In this document: in pieces, positions 33,828 to 43,100 of the stretch
Layout: each line of letters begins with the position of its first letter
Position numbering within the stretch: the first letter of the stretch is position 1
Assembly (NCBI RefSeq): GCF_007747215.1
Contig: NZ_CP036273.1
Coordinates: 1,534,322 to 1,598,321 of the forward strand
Source of the DNA: Urbifossiella limnaea
GTDB taxonomy: Bacteria; Planctomycetota; Planctomycetia; Gemmatales; Gemmataceae
DNA length: 64,000 bases
Direction of reading: 5' to 3'
Program-made: the position numbers and the translations under genes
The notes under the pieces: model-generated
Told to the model about the DNA's origin: nothing
Databases searched by the model: none
Seen by the model: only the letters and a program-made list of their open reading frames with translations

Positions 33828-33880
33828 CGGGAGGGATGAGGGATGAGAATCGGTGTCTTCCCTCATCCCTCATCCCTCCC
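33828..33880. repeat. GGGATGA palindrome in a tRNA spacer
   Basis: GGGAGGGATGAGGGATGAG and its complement CTCATCCCTCATCCCTCCC flank a short centre in the 61-nt spacer between tRNA-Arg and tRNA-Val. Confidence 0.9.
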
Positions 33881-33885
33881 CAGAT

Positions 33886-33958
33886 GGTCCCGTGGTCCAG
33901 CGGCGACGACGCCTCCCTGACGCGGAGGAGAGCGGTGGTTCGAGTCCACCCGGGATCA
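33886..33958 (+). tRNA. tRNA-Val (GAC)
   Basis: Acceptor GGTCCCG/CGGGATC; anticodon stem CCTCC/GGAGG perfect, loop CTGACGC; T-arm GGTGG-TTCGAGT-CCACC; discriminator A. D-stem GTCC/CGAC with a C-C mismatch, as in tRNA-Arg. CTG follows, in a palindromic spacer (TGCCCCGACCGGGGCA). Confidence 0.88.
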
Positions 33959-33978
33959 CTGCCCCGACCGGGGCACAT

Positions 33979-34053
33979 GCGGCGTGTGGTGTAACGGCTT
34001 GCACGCGGCGCTGTGAACGCCGAGGAGCGGGGTTCGACTCCCCTCACTGCCGC
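33979..34053 (+). tRNA. tRNA-His (GTG) with bulged acceptor stem
   Basis: The extra G at -1 opposite C73 is encoded, the hallmark of tRNA-His. Acceptor CGGCGTG pairs with CA-TGCCG if one C (34047) bulges out. D-stem GTGT/GCAC, anticodon stem CGGCG/CGCCG with loop CTGTGAA, T-arm CGGGG-TTCGACT-CCCCT (last pair C-T). CTG follows. Confidence 0.82.
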
Positions 34054-34060
34054 CTGACAC

Positions 34061-34130
34061 AGAGGGATGCTCCTGGGAGAGCACGCGGCCTCCAAAGCCG
34101 CCCCACAGGGTTCGAATCCTTGTCCCTCTG
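34061..34130 (+). tRNA. tRNA-Trp (CCA)
   Basis: Acceptor AGAGGGA/TCCCTCT perfect, discriminator G73 as in bacterial tRNA-Trp; D-stem GCTC/GAGC; anticodon stem GCGGC/GCCGC, loop CTCCAAA; T-arm CAGGG-TTCGAAT-CCTTG. Last gene of the array, 7 nt after tRNA-His; followed by CTC. Confidence 0.88.
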
Positions 34131-34142
34131 CTCGCGCCGACG

Positions 34143-34739
34143 TTAGCCCGTTCGGTCGGGGGCGGTGTGCAGCATCCGGTGGCCCTTCACCAGGTACTGC
34201 ACGCCGCTCCCGACCGTCGCCGCCACCATCAACCAGAACAGCACCAGCTGCACCGGTTCCAGCAGCGCCAGCACGTCCGCCGAGAAGCCTTCCGTTCGCC
34301 ACCACTGGATCAGGAACACGCCGATCAGCACGGCGCACTGAAACCCCATCTTCAGCTTGCCGAACCAGTCGGCGCCGAACTTCTGGCCCGTCGCCTCGAT
34401 CACCCCGCGCACGGCCGTGACGATCAACTCGCGGCTCAGCACCAGCACCGCGGCCCACGTCGGGATGCCGGCCTCCGGTACCGGGGCCAGGTACACGAAC
34501 GTGCCGCACACCAGCACCTTGTCCGTCACCGTGTCGAGGTTGCGGCCGACCAGCGTCAGCGGGCCGAACCGCCGCGCCCACCAGCCGTCGAGCCAGTCGG
34601 TGAACGCCGCGACGAGGAACAGCAGCAGGCCGGCGAGCCACCACCGCTGCACGACGCAGACGAACAGCACGACCGCGAGCGGGATGCGCGCGAACGACAG
34701 GAGGTTGGGGATGTTGGCGAGCGATTCGGGGGCCGGCAT
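34143..34739 (-). CDS. pgsA: CDP-diacylglycerol-glycerol-3-phosphate 3-phosphatidyltransferase
   Basis: 198 residues, integral membrane. The CDP-alcohol phosphatidyltransferase motif D-G-x2-A-R-x8-G-x3-D-x3-D is exact: DGWWARRFGPLTLVGRNLD followed by TVTD. NIPNLLSFARIPLAVVLF is the usual N-terminus of PgsA; I start at the ATG at 34739. It makes phosphatidylglycerophosphate, the precursor of phosphatidylglycerol and cardiolipin. It is convergent with the tRNA array, its stop being 12 bases past the last tRNA. Confidence 0.9.
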   Translation of the reverse strand: MPAPESLANIPNLLSFARIPLAVVLFVCVVQRWWLAGLLLFLVAAFTDWLDGWWARRFGPLTLVGRNLDTVTDKVLVCGTFVYLAPVPEAGIPTWAAVLVLSRELIVTAVRGVIEATGQKFGADWFGKLKMGFQCAVLIGVFLIQWWRTEGFSADVLALLEPVQLVLFWLMVAATVGSGVQYLVKGHRMLHTAPDRTG

Positions 34740-34766
34740 GAGGTCCAGTTTACGGACCACGCCGCG

Positions 34767-36068
34767 TTAGTACCGCAGGATGAAGTCGAGGGTGAACCGC
34801 GAGTTGAAGAAGTCGCGCGGGCCGGCGAGCGGGATCTCGTACGCGGCACCAATCTGGGCGCTCTCCGTGAACTTGTACCGCGCCCCGATCGCGCCGGACA
34901 GCAGGCCGTGCCCCTGCGCCGCGCCGCCGAGGTTGAAGGCGTCGCGGCCCTCGCTGCCGACCAGCGGGCGGGCGGTGCCGTTGGTCGTCACGAGCGTGTA
35001 GTTCAGTTCCAGCAGCGGGTAGAACCGGTGCCAGTTCATCACGTCCCAGTCGAGGTGGCCGCTCAGCGACAGGTAGTCGCTGCGGGCGTCGGTCGTGCTG
35101 AAGGCGTAGGCCACGTTCGCCATCGCGTTCATGCCGCCGAGCGGGGCGTTGCAGAAGAAGTTCTGCGCGTAGGTGGCGTACGGCACGATCGACAGCGAGC
35201 CGGTGTTCTGGTACACGCTGCCGCTGCCGATCGGAATCTGGAACTGCAACCCGCCGGCCAGCAGGCTGCCGGTCTCCTCGTTGCGGATGAACGTGAACTT
35301 CGGCCCGAGCCAGATTTCCGAGAAGCCCACGCTGTCGGGCACCACGACGTCGCTCGACGGGCTGAACCACGTGCCGCCGAACTTGCTGATGGTGAACGAC
35401 AGACGGTTGGTGATCGCCACCCGCCCCTGCAAGCCCAGGTAGCTGACGCTGCCGCCGCCGGTGTCCGGCTGGCCGCCCGGGATGCGCTGGTAGAAGTAGA
35501 TCAGTCGGGCCTCGGTGACCGAGCGCGGGTCCTCGAACAGGAACGGGTTCGTCACCGGCGAGATGAACCCGTCGAACGCGTGGTCGCTGCAAAACCAGCC
35601 GTCGTGGTCGCCGATGATGTCGTGGATGCGGTCGCCGAACTTCCCCGACGTGCGGCGGCCGGGGTCGGCAGCCTTGTCCTTTTCCGGGGGGCCGGCGCGG
35701 CGGGCCAGGAAGTCGTTCACCGGGTCGGCGGGCACCGCGTCAGGCCGGGCGGTGCGGACCGTCTCCGCGGCCCCGGCCGGAACGACGGCTCCGACCGGCT
35801 CGCCGCCCACCACCGACGGCGCCCCGAGCGCCACCCGCGCGGGGCGCGGGGGCTCGGCGGGTGGTGCGGGCGGAGCGGCAGTCGGTTCGGGTGTGCTGCG
35901 GACGGGGAAGCCGGCGACGGCAACGGGTGCCCCGAGGATCGACGGTTCGGCGCTGGCGGTCCGGCGGACGGGTGTGGGGTCGGCGGGGGGAAGCGGCTGC
36001 GCGACAGCCGGGGCCGACGCCGCGAGCGCCGCCAGCACCGTCCCGGCAACCCACACCCAACGCGGCAT
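34767..36068 (-). CDS. outer-membrane beta-barrel-like protein
   Basis: 433 residues from the ATG at 36068 (GGAGG upstream; in-frame sequence further up is non-coding). Signal peptide MPRWVWVAGTVLAALAASAP, a proline/alanine-rich linker to about 150, then alternating amphipathic strands (SVTEARLIYFYQRIPGG, RLSFTISKFGGTWFSP, AQIGAAYEIPL) ending RFTLDFILRY. The aromatic last residue is typical of BAM-assembled outer-membrane proteins. Similar proteins occur widely in planctomycetes; cargo unknown. Confidence 0.78.
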   Translation of the reverse strand: MPRWVWVAGTVLAALAASAPAVAQPLPPADPTPVRRTASAEPSILGAPVAVAGFPVRSTPEPTAAPPAPPAEPPRPARVALGAPSVVGGEPVGAVVPAGAAETVRTARPDAVPADPVNDFLARRAGPPEKDKAADPGRRTSGKFGDRIHDIIGDHDGWFCSDHAFDGFISPVTNPFLFEDPRSVTEARLIYFYQRIPGGQPDTGGGSVSYLGLQGRVAITNRLSFTISKFGGTWFSPSSDVVVPDSVGFSEIWLGPKFTFIRNEETGSLLAGGLQFQIPIGSGSVYQNTGSLSIVPYATYAQNFFCNAPLGGMNAMANVAYAFSTTDARSDYLSLSGHLDWDVMNWHRFYPLLELNYTLVTTNGTARPLVGSEGRDAFNLGGAAQGHGLLSGAIGARYKFTESAQIGAAYEIPLAGPRDFFNSRFTLDFILRY

Positions 36069-36247
36069 CCGCCGGCCCTCCTGGCCACGCACCACGTCTG
36101 GTATCGACCCCCGCGGCCGGCGGCGTGAGGGAAATCGTCGGCGCGGTAAACTGGGGCGGCGCGGGGAGCCCGGGGTTGCCCCGCCCGCGGATTTGCGGTT
36201 ACGCGGGTGCAGGGCTAAAACACCCCGCACCGCACTCCGGGACCGCC

Positions 36248-37390
36248 ATGACCCCCACCGACCCCGCCCTCGCCGCGATCCGCGACAAGGTTCTCGCCGG
36301 CACCCGCCTCACGTTCGACGACGGCCTCGCCCTCGAAGCCAGCACCGACCTGTTCACCCTCGGCGAACTGGCCAACCACGTCCGCGAGCAGAAGAACGGC
36401 AACGTCACGTACTACAACGTGAACCAGCACCTGAACCCGACGAACGTCTGCGTCTACCGCTGCACCTTCTGCTCGTTCCGCTCCGACCTGAAGGGGCCGA
36501 CCGCGTTCGTGATGAACGGCGAGCAAATCCTCGCCCGCGCCCGGGAGGCCACCGAGCAGGGCGCGACCGAGCTCCACGTCGTCGGCGGGCTCCACCACCA
36601 GCTCCCCTACGAGTGGTACCTCGGCATCATCAAGGTGATCCACCGCGAGTTCCCCGCCCTCCACCTCAAGGCGTGGACGGCCGTCGAGTGGGACTGGTTC
36701 GAGCGGCTCACCAAGCGGCCGACGAAAGACCTCCTCGCCGAGATGAAGGCGGTCGGCCTCGGCAGCCTGCCCGGCGGCGGGGCCGAAATCTTCCACCCCG
36801 ACGTGCGCACGGTCATCTGCGACTACAAGGCCGACGCCGACCAGTGGCTCCGCGTCCACCGCGAGTGGCACGAGCTGGGCGGCAAGTCCAACGCCACGAT
36901 GCTGTACGGCCACATCGAGAAGCCCGAGCACCGCATCGACCACCTGCTGCGGCTGCGCGGCCTCCAGGACGAGACGGGCGGCTTCCAGACGTTCATCCCG
37001 CTGGCCTTCCACCCGACGAACAACCCGCTCGGGAAGGACATCCCGAAGCCGAGCGGTCTGATGGACCTGAAGACGATGGCGATTTCGCGGCTGATGCTGG
37101 ACAACTTCCCGCACGTGAAGGCCTACTGGCAGATGCTCGGCATCAAGACGGCGCAGGTGGCCCAGAGCTACGGCGCCGACGACATCGACGGCACGGTGGT
37201 GCACGAGACGATCTACCACGCCGCCGGCAGCGACTCGCCGCAGCAACTGAGCGTGGCCGACCTGCGGCGGCTGATCGAGGAGGCGGGCCGGGTGCCGGTG
37301 GAACGCGACACGCTGTACCACGAGGTGGTGCGGACGCAGCCGGCCGAGCGCCGCTGGAGCACCGGCCGGCCGCTGGTGACGCTGAACTGA
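36248..37390 (+). CDS. mqnE: aminofutalosine synthase (radical SAM)
   Basis: 380 residues. Radical-SAM cluster motif CVYRCTFC (CxxxCxxC, near 75-82) after TYYNVNQHLNPTN. HVVGGLHHQLPYEWY, SLPGGGAEIF and FIPLAFHP are typical of MqnE. The enzyme joins 3-[(1-carboxyvinyl)oxy]benzoate and S-adenosylmethionine to form aminofutalosine in the futalosine menaquinone pathway. The paralogue MqnC is similar, but the length and the H-x-x-G-G-L-H-H segment fit MqnE better. No other mqn gene is in the window. Confidence 0.9.
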   Translation: MTPTDPALAAIRDKVLAGTRLTFDDGLALEASTDLFTLGELANHVREQKNGNVTYYNVNQHLNPTNVCVYRCTFCSFRSDLKGPTAFVMNGEQILARAREATEQGATELHVVGGLHHQLPYEWYLGIIKVIHREFPALHLKAWTAVEWDWFERLTKRPTKDLLAEMKAVGLGSLPGGGAEIFHPDVRTVICDYKADADQWLRVHREWHELGGKSNATMLYGHIEKPEHRIDHLLRLRGLQDETGGFQTFIPLAFHPTNNPLGKDIPKPSGLMDLKTMAISRLMLDNFPHVKAYWQMLGIKTAQVAQSYGADDIDGTVVHETIYHAAGSDSPQQLSVADLRRLIEEAGRVPVERDTLYHEVVRTQPAERRWSTGRPLVTLN

Positions 37391-37395
37391 TCCGG

Positions 37396-38493
37396 TCAGC
37401 CGCAGCCGAACAGCCCACAGCCGGCCCGCGGGCCGCCCTTCCGCAGCGCCCGCACCAGTGCCACCACGCCCACCACCACCACGACCCCGAAGTAGACGAA
37501 GATCATCGGCAGGCTTATCGGCGGGGTCGGCTCGACGGGCTTCGGCCGGGCCTCGATCGCGGCGTGGATCGCGGCGCGGTGCTCCATGAACGCCATGCGG
37601 TTGCCGTACTGGCGCGACCAGGCGCACTCGTCGAGGATGATGACCGCCTCGTCCAGCTTGTTGTCCGCGGCGTACAACTCGGCCAGCAGCCAGTACAGCC
37701 GCGTGTCGCCGGGGAAGAGCATCAGTAACTGCTGCGTCACCGCCAGCGCGTCCGGCGGCAGCTTCGCCTTCTCCGCGGCCGCCAGCGCCCCCGGCTCGTA
37801 CACGCCCGCGTCGTTCACGAACCGCACCGGGGTTGCCTTGCCGTCCCTGTCCGGCAGCGGGAACAGCGGCGTCGGCAGCTCGGCTTCGGGCGCAGGCCGC
37901 GGTTTCGCCTCCGACTCCGTGCGCTGGATGCGGTAGTAGTGCGGCAGGTAGGTGTCGTCAAACTTGCGGAGCCAGTCGCGCTGGGCGCCGCTCCACCCCT
38001 TCACGGCCGCGGGCATTTCGGCGTCGAACAGCGCGGCGGCGTGGGCCTCCTCGGCCATGCGCCACTCCCCGCGGGCCGCGTACACGACGGCGAGCGTGGT
38101 GAACACGAAGTAGTTCGGCTGCCGGCCGCCGCGGAACGGGTAGAGGAGCTTCAGCGCCTGGTCGGCGTAGGCCACCTGACCGCCGTTGCCGAGGCGGATC
38201 AGGTCGGCGGCAGCGGCCGCGGCGTCGTCGGGCGCCTTTGCCGGCGGGCGGTCCTTGACGCGCTTCAGCACCTTGGCCCGGTCCGCGTTCGGCTGCCCGT
38301 TCGGCCCCGGCTGCGGGTTGGCGACGTTCCCGAGCTGCGCGAGGCGGAGGCGGAGTACGTCGAACGGCAGCGCCTCGGCTGTGCCGTCCGGGCGGACGGG
38401 GGCGACCATCGGGTCGTCGGGGGAGTACAGCACGGCGCGGCCCGGCAGCACGCCCAGCAGCCCGACGCCAACTACGAGCGCGAACCGACGCAT
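37396..38493 (-). CDS. TPR-like exported protein with C-terminal membrane anchor
   Basis: 365 residues. N-terminal signal segment (MRRFALVVGVGLLGVLPGRA); helical TPR-like region around 100-300 (ADQALKLLYPFRGGRQPNYF, VYAARGEWRMAEEAHAAALF, RLYWLLAELYAADNKLDEAV); one membrane helix at about 327-350 (MIFVYFGVVVVVGVVALVRA) and a basic Cys/Gly-rich end. It probably scaffolds something outside the membrane. Convergent with mqnE with a 5-base gap. Confidence 0.78.
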   Translation of the reverse strand: MRRFALVVGVGLLGVLPGRAVLYSPDDPMVAPVRPDGTAEALPFDVLRLRLAQLGNVANPQPGPNGQPNADRAKVLKRVKDRPPAKAPDDAAAAAADLIRLGNGGQVAYADQALKLLYPFRGGRQPNYFVFTTLAVVYAARGEWRMAEEAHAAALFDAEMPAAVKGWSGAQRDWLRKFDDTYLPHYYRIQRTESEAKPRPAPEAELPTPLFPLPDRDGKATPVRFVNDAGVYEPGALAAAEKAKLPPDALAVTQQLLMLFPGDTRLYWLLAELYAADNKLDEAVIILDECAWSRQYGNRMAFMEHRAAIHAAIEARPKPVEPTPPISLPMIFVYFGVVVVVGVVALVRALRKGGPRAGCGLFGCG

Positions 38494-38520
38494 ACACGGC
38501 CCCCGGGGAACCGGGGCATT

Positions 38521-39993
38521 CTAGCCGCCCCCCGCCAACCGGCCGCGCGCCGCGGCGACCTCGGCCGCGCGCATCGCCCGGAACCGCTCCAGCCAACCCG
38601 CCACGCGCTGCGACGGCTCCCAGCGCGCGAATCGGCCCCACGTCCGCTCCGCCCGGTCGCGCTGCGCCGCGAAGTCCTCGCCGTACACGACGCGGCCCTG
38701 ATCCACCAACTTCACGAACAGCGGCTCGCCGTCCACGTCCTCGCCGGCGTCGGCCGCGACCAGCACGTCGCCGCGGGCGTACACCCGCACCGTGCCCGGC
38801 AGGCTCTCCTTCCCCGGCGAGTTCGAGAACTTGATGTTGGGCACCCCCGCCGTGGACGCCCGCTTGAACGCGGCACTGACGCTGTCGCGGTGGACGAGCC
38901 GCCACCAGTAGCCGCCCGCGCCGGGGAACAGCATCGTCGGCTCGGTGCCGGTGCGCTGGCGGAACACGTCGTAGACGCGGCGGACCTGCTCGGGCGTCAC
39001 CTCGTCCTCGAACACGATCGTCCGCGGCGGCACGCCCAGCGCGGCGATGCGCTCGAAGTACAGGACGCACTGCGCCGCGATGTCGCCGCTGTCCACGCGG
39101 ATGCCGACGCGGTTCGTCTCGGGGTGGGCGCGGATCACCCTCAGCGCGTTTTCGAGTCCCACCGTTTCGGCGTCCACCAGGTCGCACAGCAGCGACGCGG
39201 TGCCCATGCGACTCACGTAGCGGTCCATCATCTCGTACTCGGCGTCGGCCAGGGTGCGGTCGAAACTCTGGGCGGCGCACATCATCTCGTGGCCGATCGT
39301 GCCGACGCTGCGGAACAGCTCGGGCCACAGGAACTCGGCCGTGTCGTTGCTGGTGAGCTGGCCGCCGCCGCCGACGTACCGGGCCAGCAGCAGCACGAGG
39401 TTGTTCACCTCGGCCGGGGCGCTGCGGAGGCCGAACTCGGCGTCCCGCGGCGTGGCCTCGGCCATGAGCCGCGCCTTGGTCGCCTGAATGACCGGGGCGA
39501 AGTAGCGGCACATCGCCGGCTCGAGGTACGAGACGAGCCCGCCCGGCCCCTCGAACGACAGGCACGGCACGCCAGCCAGGAACGTCTGCCCGCCGGGGAA
39601 GCCCCACACGTCGAGCGGCAGCGTCAGGTCGTCGCCGGGAGTCGCGGCGAGCACGGCGTCCCACACCTCGTGCGGGAACGCCTGCACCGCGGAGTGCTCG
39701 GCGTACCAGCGGCGGGCCAGCTCCACGTCGGCGCGCCGCAGCGGCCGGTGGAACCACTGCGCGAGCATGGCCTCGTGCCCGGCCATGACGAGGCGGTTGC
39801 CGGCGCCGGGCTCGGCGAGCGGCTTGCGGAACGTGAGGTGGTACGCGGCCGGTTGCAAGGCCACGTCGGGCACGGCGGCCCACATGGTGCGCTTGTACGT
39901 GTCGGTGCCGCCGATCCAGCCGCCGAGGAGGAACAGCTTGGCGAAGAACTCGTCGCGCATCGCCTGGCGCGCGGCGGCGAACGGGTCCGGCAT
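38521..39993 (-). CDS. pncB: nicotinate phosphoribosyltransferase family protein
   Basis: 490 residues from the ATG at 39993. Type II phosphoribosyltransferase fold: GGTDTYKRTMW, SFEGPGGLVSYLEPAM, IGHEMMCAAQSFDRT, VGIRVDSGDIAAQ (the R-x-D-S-G-D site that binds the phosphoribosyl group), and NIKFSNSPGKESLPGTVRVY. It salvages nicotinate into nicotinate mononucleotide for NAD. A nicotinamide-specific enzyme of the same fold cannot be excluded. 27 bases upstream of the TPR-like gene on the same strand. Confidence 0.88.
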   Translation of the reverse strand: MPDPFAAARQAMRDEFFAKLFLLGGWIGGTDTYKRTMWAAVPDVALQPAAYHLTFRKPLAEPGAGNRLVMAGHEAMLAQWFHRPLRRADVELARRWYAEHSAVQAFPHEVWDAVLAATPGDDLTLPLDVWGFPGGQTFLAGVPCLSFEGPGGLVSYLEPAMCRYFAPVIQATKARLMAEATPRDAEFGLRSAPAEVNNLVLLLARYVGGGGQLTSNDTAEFLWPELFRSVGTIGHEMMCAAQSFDRTLADAEYEMMDRYVSRMGTASLLCDLVDAETVGLENALRVIRAHPETNRVGIRVDSGDIAAQCVLYFERIAALGVPPRTIVFEDEVTPEQVRRVYDVFRQRTGTEPTMLFPGAGGYWWRLVHRDSVSAAFKRASTAGVPNIKFSNSPGKESLPGTVRVYARGDVLVAADAGEDVDGEPLFVKLVDQGRVVYGEDFAAQRDRAERTWGRFARWEPSQRVAGWLERFRAMRAAEVAAARGRLAGGG

Positions 39994-40106
39994 GGCGCAC
40001 TCGCGGGGTAACGTTTCGGCTATCGTACCACGCCCCCACCCGGTTGCACCCCCGGCCGCGGCGGCGTACAACGGCCCCCACCCCGCCCCCTCCCCGGAGC
40101 CCTCCC

Positions 40107-43100
40107 ATGCCCGGCGGTCGTGCCCTGCTTGTCGCCCTCCCGCTTGCCGTGGCCGTCGCCGCGTGGCAGCGCCCCGAGCCCGCCGCGGCGCAGCCTGCCG
40201 CCTTCCGCCTGGAGCGCGGCGACCACGTCTGCTTCGTCGGCAACACCCTCGCCGAGCGGATGCAGCACGACGGCTGGGTCGAAACGTACCTCCACGCCCG
40301 CCACCCCGAGCACGACCTGACGGTGCGCAACCTCGGGTTCAGCGGCGACGAGGTCGGCGGGTACACGGCGCAACCCGACTTCAACAAGCGGCTCCGGTCG
40401 CAGGACTTCGGCAGTGCCGACCAGTGGCTCGCCGGCGCGGCGCCGGTGCCGAACCCCGGCGCCGTTGGCGACAAGAGCGCCGTGAAGCTCAACCGGTTCG
40501 AGAACGTCGGCACCAACGCGGACGTGATTTTCGCCTTCTTCGGCGGCAACGAGAGCTGGGCCGGGGAGGCGGGGCTGCCGAAGTTCAAGCAGCAACTCGG
40601 CGAGTTCGTCGAGCACGTCCGCGCCCAGCGCTACAACGGCAAGACCGCCCCGCAGGTGGTGCTGTTCACCCCGACCGCGGTCGAGAACCACAAGAGCCCA
40701 AACCTGCCGCGCGGCGACGACCGCAACAAGCAGCTCGCCCTGTACGCCGCCGCCGTGAAGGAGGTTGCCGCGAACGCCCGCGTGCCGGTCGTGGACCTGT
40801 ACACGCCCACGCTCGCCCGGTTCGCCGAGGCAATGGAGCGGCTGACGATCAACGGCGTCCACTTCACTGAGGACGGGAACCGCGTCCTCGCCGCCCTCAT
40901 CGACGGATACCTCTTCCCCACCGACGGCAAGTACCTCCCGCCGCCCGACGACGTGCTGAACCGCATCCGCCCCGCGGTGGTGGAGAAGAACGCACTGTTC
41001 TTCCAGCGCTACCGCGCCACCGACGGGTACAGCGTGTTCGGCGGCCGGGCGTGGCTGAAGTTCGTGAACGGGCAGACGAACTACGAGGTCGCCCAGCGCG
41101 AGCTCGAAGTCATCGACCAGATGGTCCGCAACCGCGACAAGGTGGTGTGGGCCGCCGCCCGCGGGCGTGTCGTGAAGGCCGACGACTCCAACCTCCCGCC
41201 GCTGATTCCGGTCGTCACCAACAAGCCGGGGAAGGGGCCGGGCGGCACCCACCTGTTCCTCACCGGCGAGGAGTCGATCAAGAGCATGACCGTGGCCAAG
41301 GGGCTGAAGGTCACGCTGTTCGCCGACGAGCAGACGTTCCCGGAGTTGATCAACCCGGTGCAGATGGCGTTCAGCCCCGACGGCAAGCTGTACGTCGCCG
41401 TGTGGCCGACGTACCCGCACTGGACGCCGGGGCAGCCGATGAACGACAAGCTACTCGTCCTGGAGGACACGAACGGCGACGGCAAGGCCGACAAGATGAC
41501 CGTGTTCGCCGACGGCCTCCACAACCCGACCGGGTTCGAGTTCGCCAACGGCGGCGTGCTGCTGGCCGGCGCCCCGGACCTGTGGTTTCTGAAGGACACC
41601 GACGGCGACGGCAAGGCCGACGTGCGGCAGCGCGTGGTCCACGGTCTCGACACGGCCGACACCCACCACACGGCCAACAGCTTCGTCACCGACCCGGGCG
41701 GAGCCATCTACTTCCAGGAAGGGACGTTCCACCACTCGCAGGTCGAAGACCCCTACGGCCCGCCGAAGCGCGTCGCCAACGGCGCCGTGTTCCGCTACGA
41801 GCCGCGCACACAGCGGTTCGACGTGTACGTCACGTTCGGCTTCGCCAACCCGCACGGCCACGTTTTCGACCGCTGGGGCCAGGACATCGTGATCGACGGC
41901 ACCGGGGCGGTGCCGTTTCACGCGCCGCTGTTCAGCGGTCACCTGCCGTTCCCGATCAAGCACGGCAGCCCGCCGCACGTCTACCAGCAGAAGACGCGGC
42001 CCTGCGCCGGTATGGAGGTGCTGTCGAGCCGGCACTTCCCGCCGGAGTACGACGGCAACCTGCTGGTCACCAACGTGATCGGCTTCCAGGGCATCCTGCG
42101 GTACAAGCTGACCGACAGCGGCAGCAGCCTCGGGGCGGAGGAGCAGACGCCGCTCGTGAGCAGCACCGACCCGAACTTCCGCCCGAGCGACCTGCGGGTC
42201 GGGCCGGACGGGGCGGTGTACTTCACCGACTGGCACAACCCGATCATCGGCCACATGCAGCACAACCTCCGCGACCCGAGCCGGAACCGCACCCACGGCC
42301 GCGTCTACAAGGTGACCGCCGAGGGGCGCGAGCCGTCGAAGTCGCCTGCCGTCGCCGGCCGGATGATTTCCGACCTGCTGCCGCTGCTGACGCACCCGGA
42401 GGACCGCGTGCGGAGCCGCGTGCGCGCCGAGTTGGGGGCGCGCGACACCGACGCCGTCATGCTGGCACTGAAGGACTGGGTGCGGATGATCACGTCCGGC
42501 GCCGTGCCGCTTCAGGGCGAGGAACTGGAACACGCGCTGCTCGAAGCGGCGTGGCTGCGGCAGGCGCACAACGTCGTCGATCCGACGGCACTCGAGCGCG
42601 TGCTGCGCTCGCCCGACTTCCGCGCCCGCGCCGCGGCCGTGCGCATCCTGACGTACCAGCGCGAGCGCATCCCCGACGCGCTGGACCGCCTCAAGACCGC
42701 CGCCGCGGACGAGCACCCGCGGGTACGGCTGATGGCCGTGTGGGGCGCCAGTTACTTCACGACCGCGGAGGCGGCCGAGGTGGTGTTCATCGCCCAGGAG
42801 AAGCCGACCGACCAGTACCTGACGTTCCTCATGGGCGAGACCATGAAGGCGCTCGAGCCACTGGTGCGGGCCGCGGTCGCGGCGAAGCGGCCGATCGCGT
42901 TCACCACGCCGGCCGGCGCTCGCTACTTCCTCCGCGCCGTGGACACCGACCAGCTTCTGCGGATGGAGAAGACCGCGGCCGTGAGCGCCGAACTCCTCGC
43001 CCGCCCCGGCGTGCGCGACGAGGCCCGCCGTACGGCGGCCACCGACCTGGCCGCCCGCACCGGCCGGCCGCTCGCGTCGGTGCTGATCGAGGCCATCCGC

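Noticed and set aside
32075-34644. Minus-strand frames across the tRNA array with repeated text such as GIEPTLP or SFVIRHS
   Set aside because: They are the reverse complement of tRNA T-arms and of the GAATGAC tract, a common source of false proteins. The plus strand folds into tRNAs.
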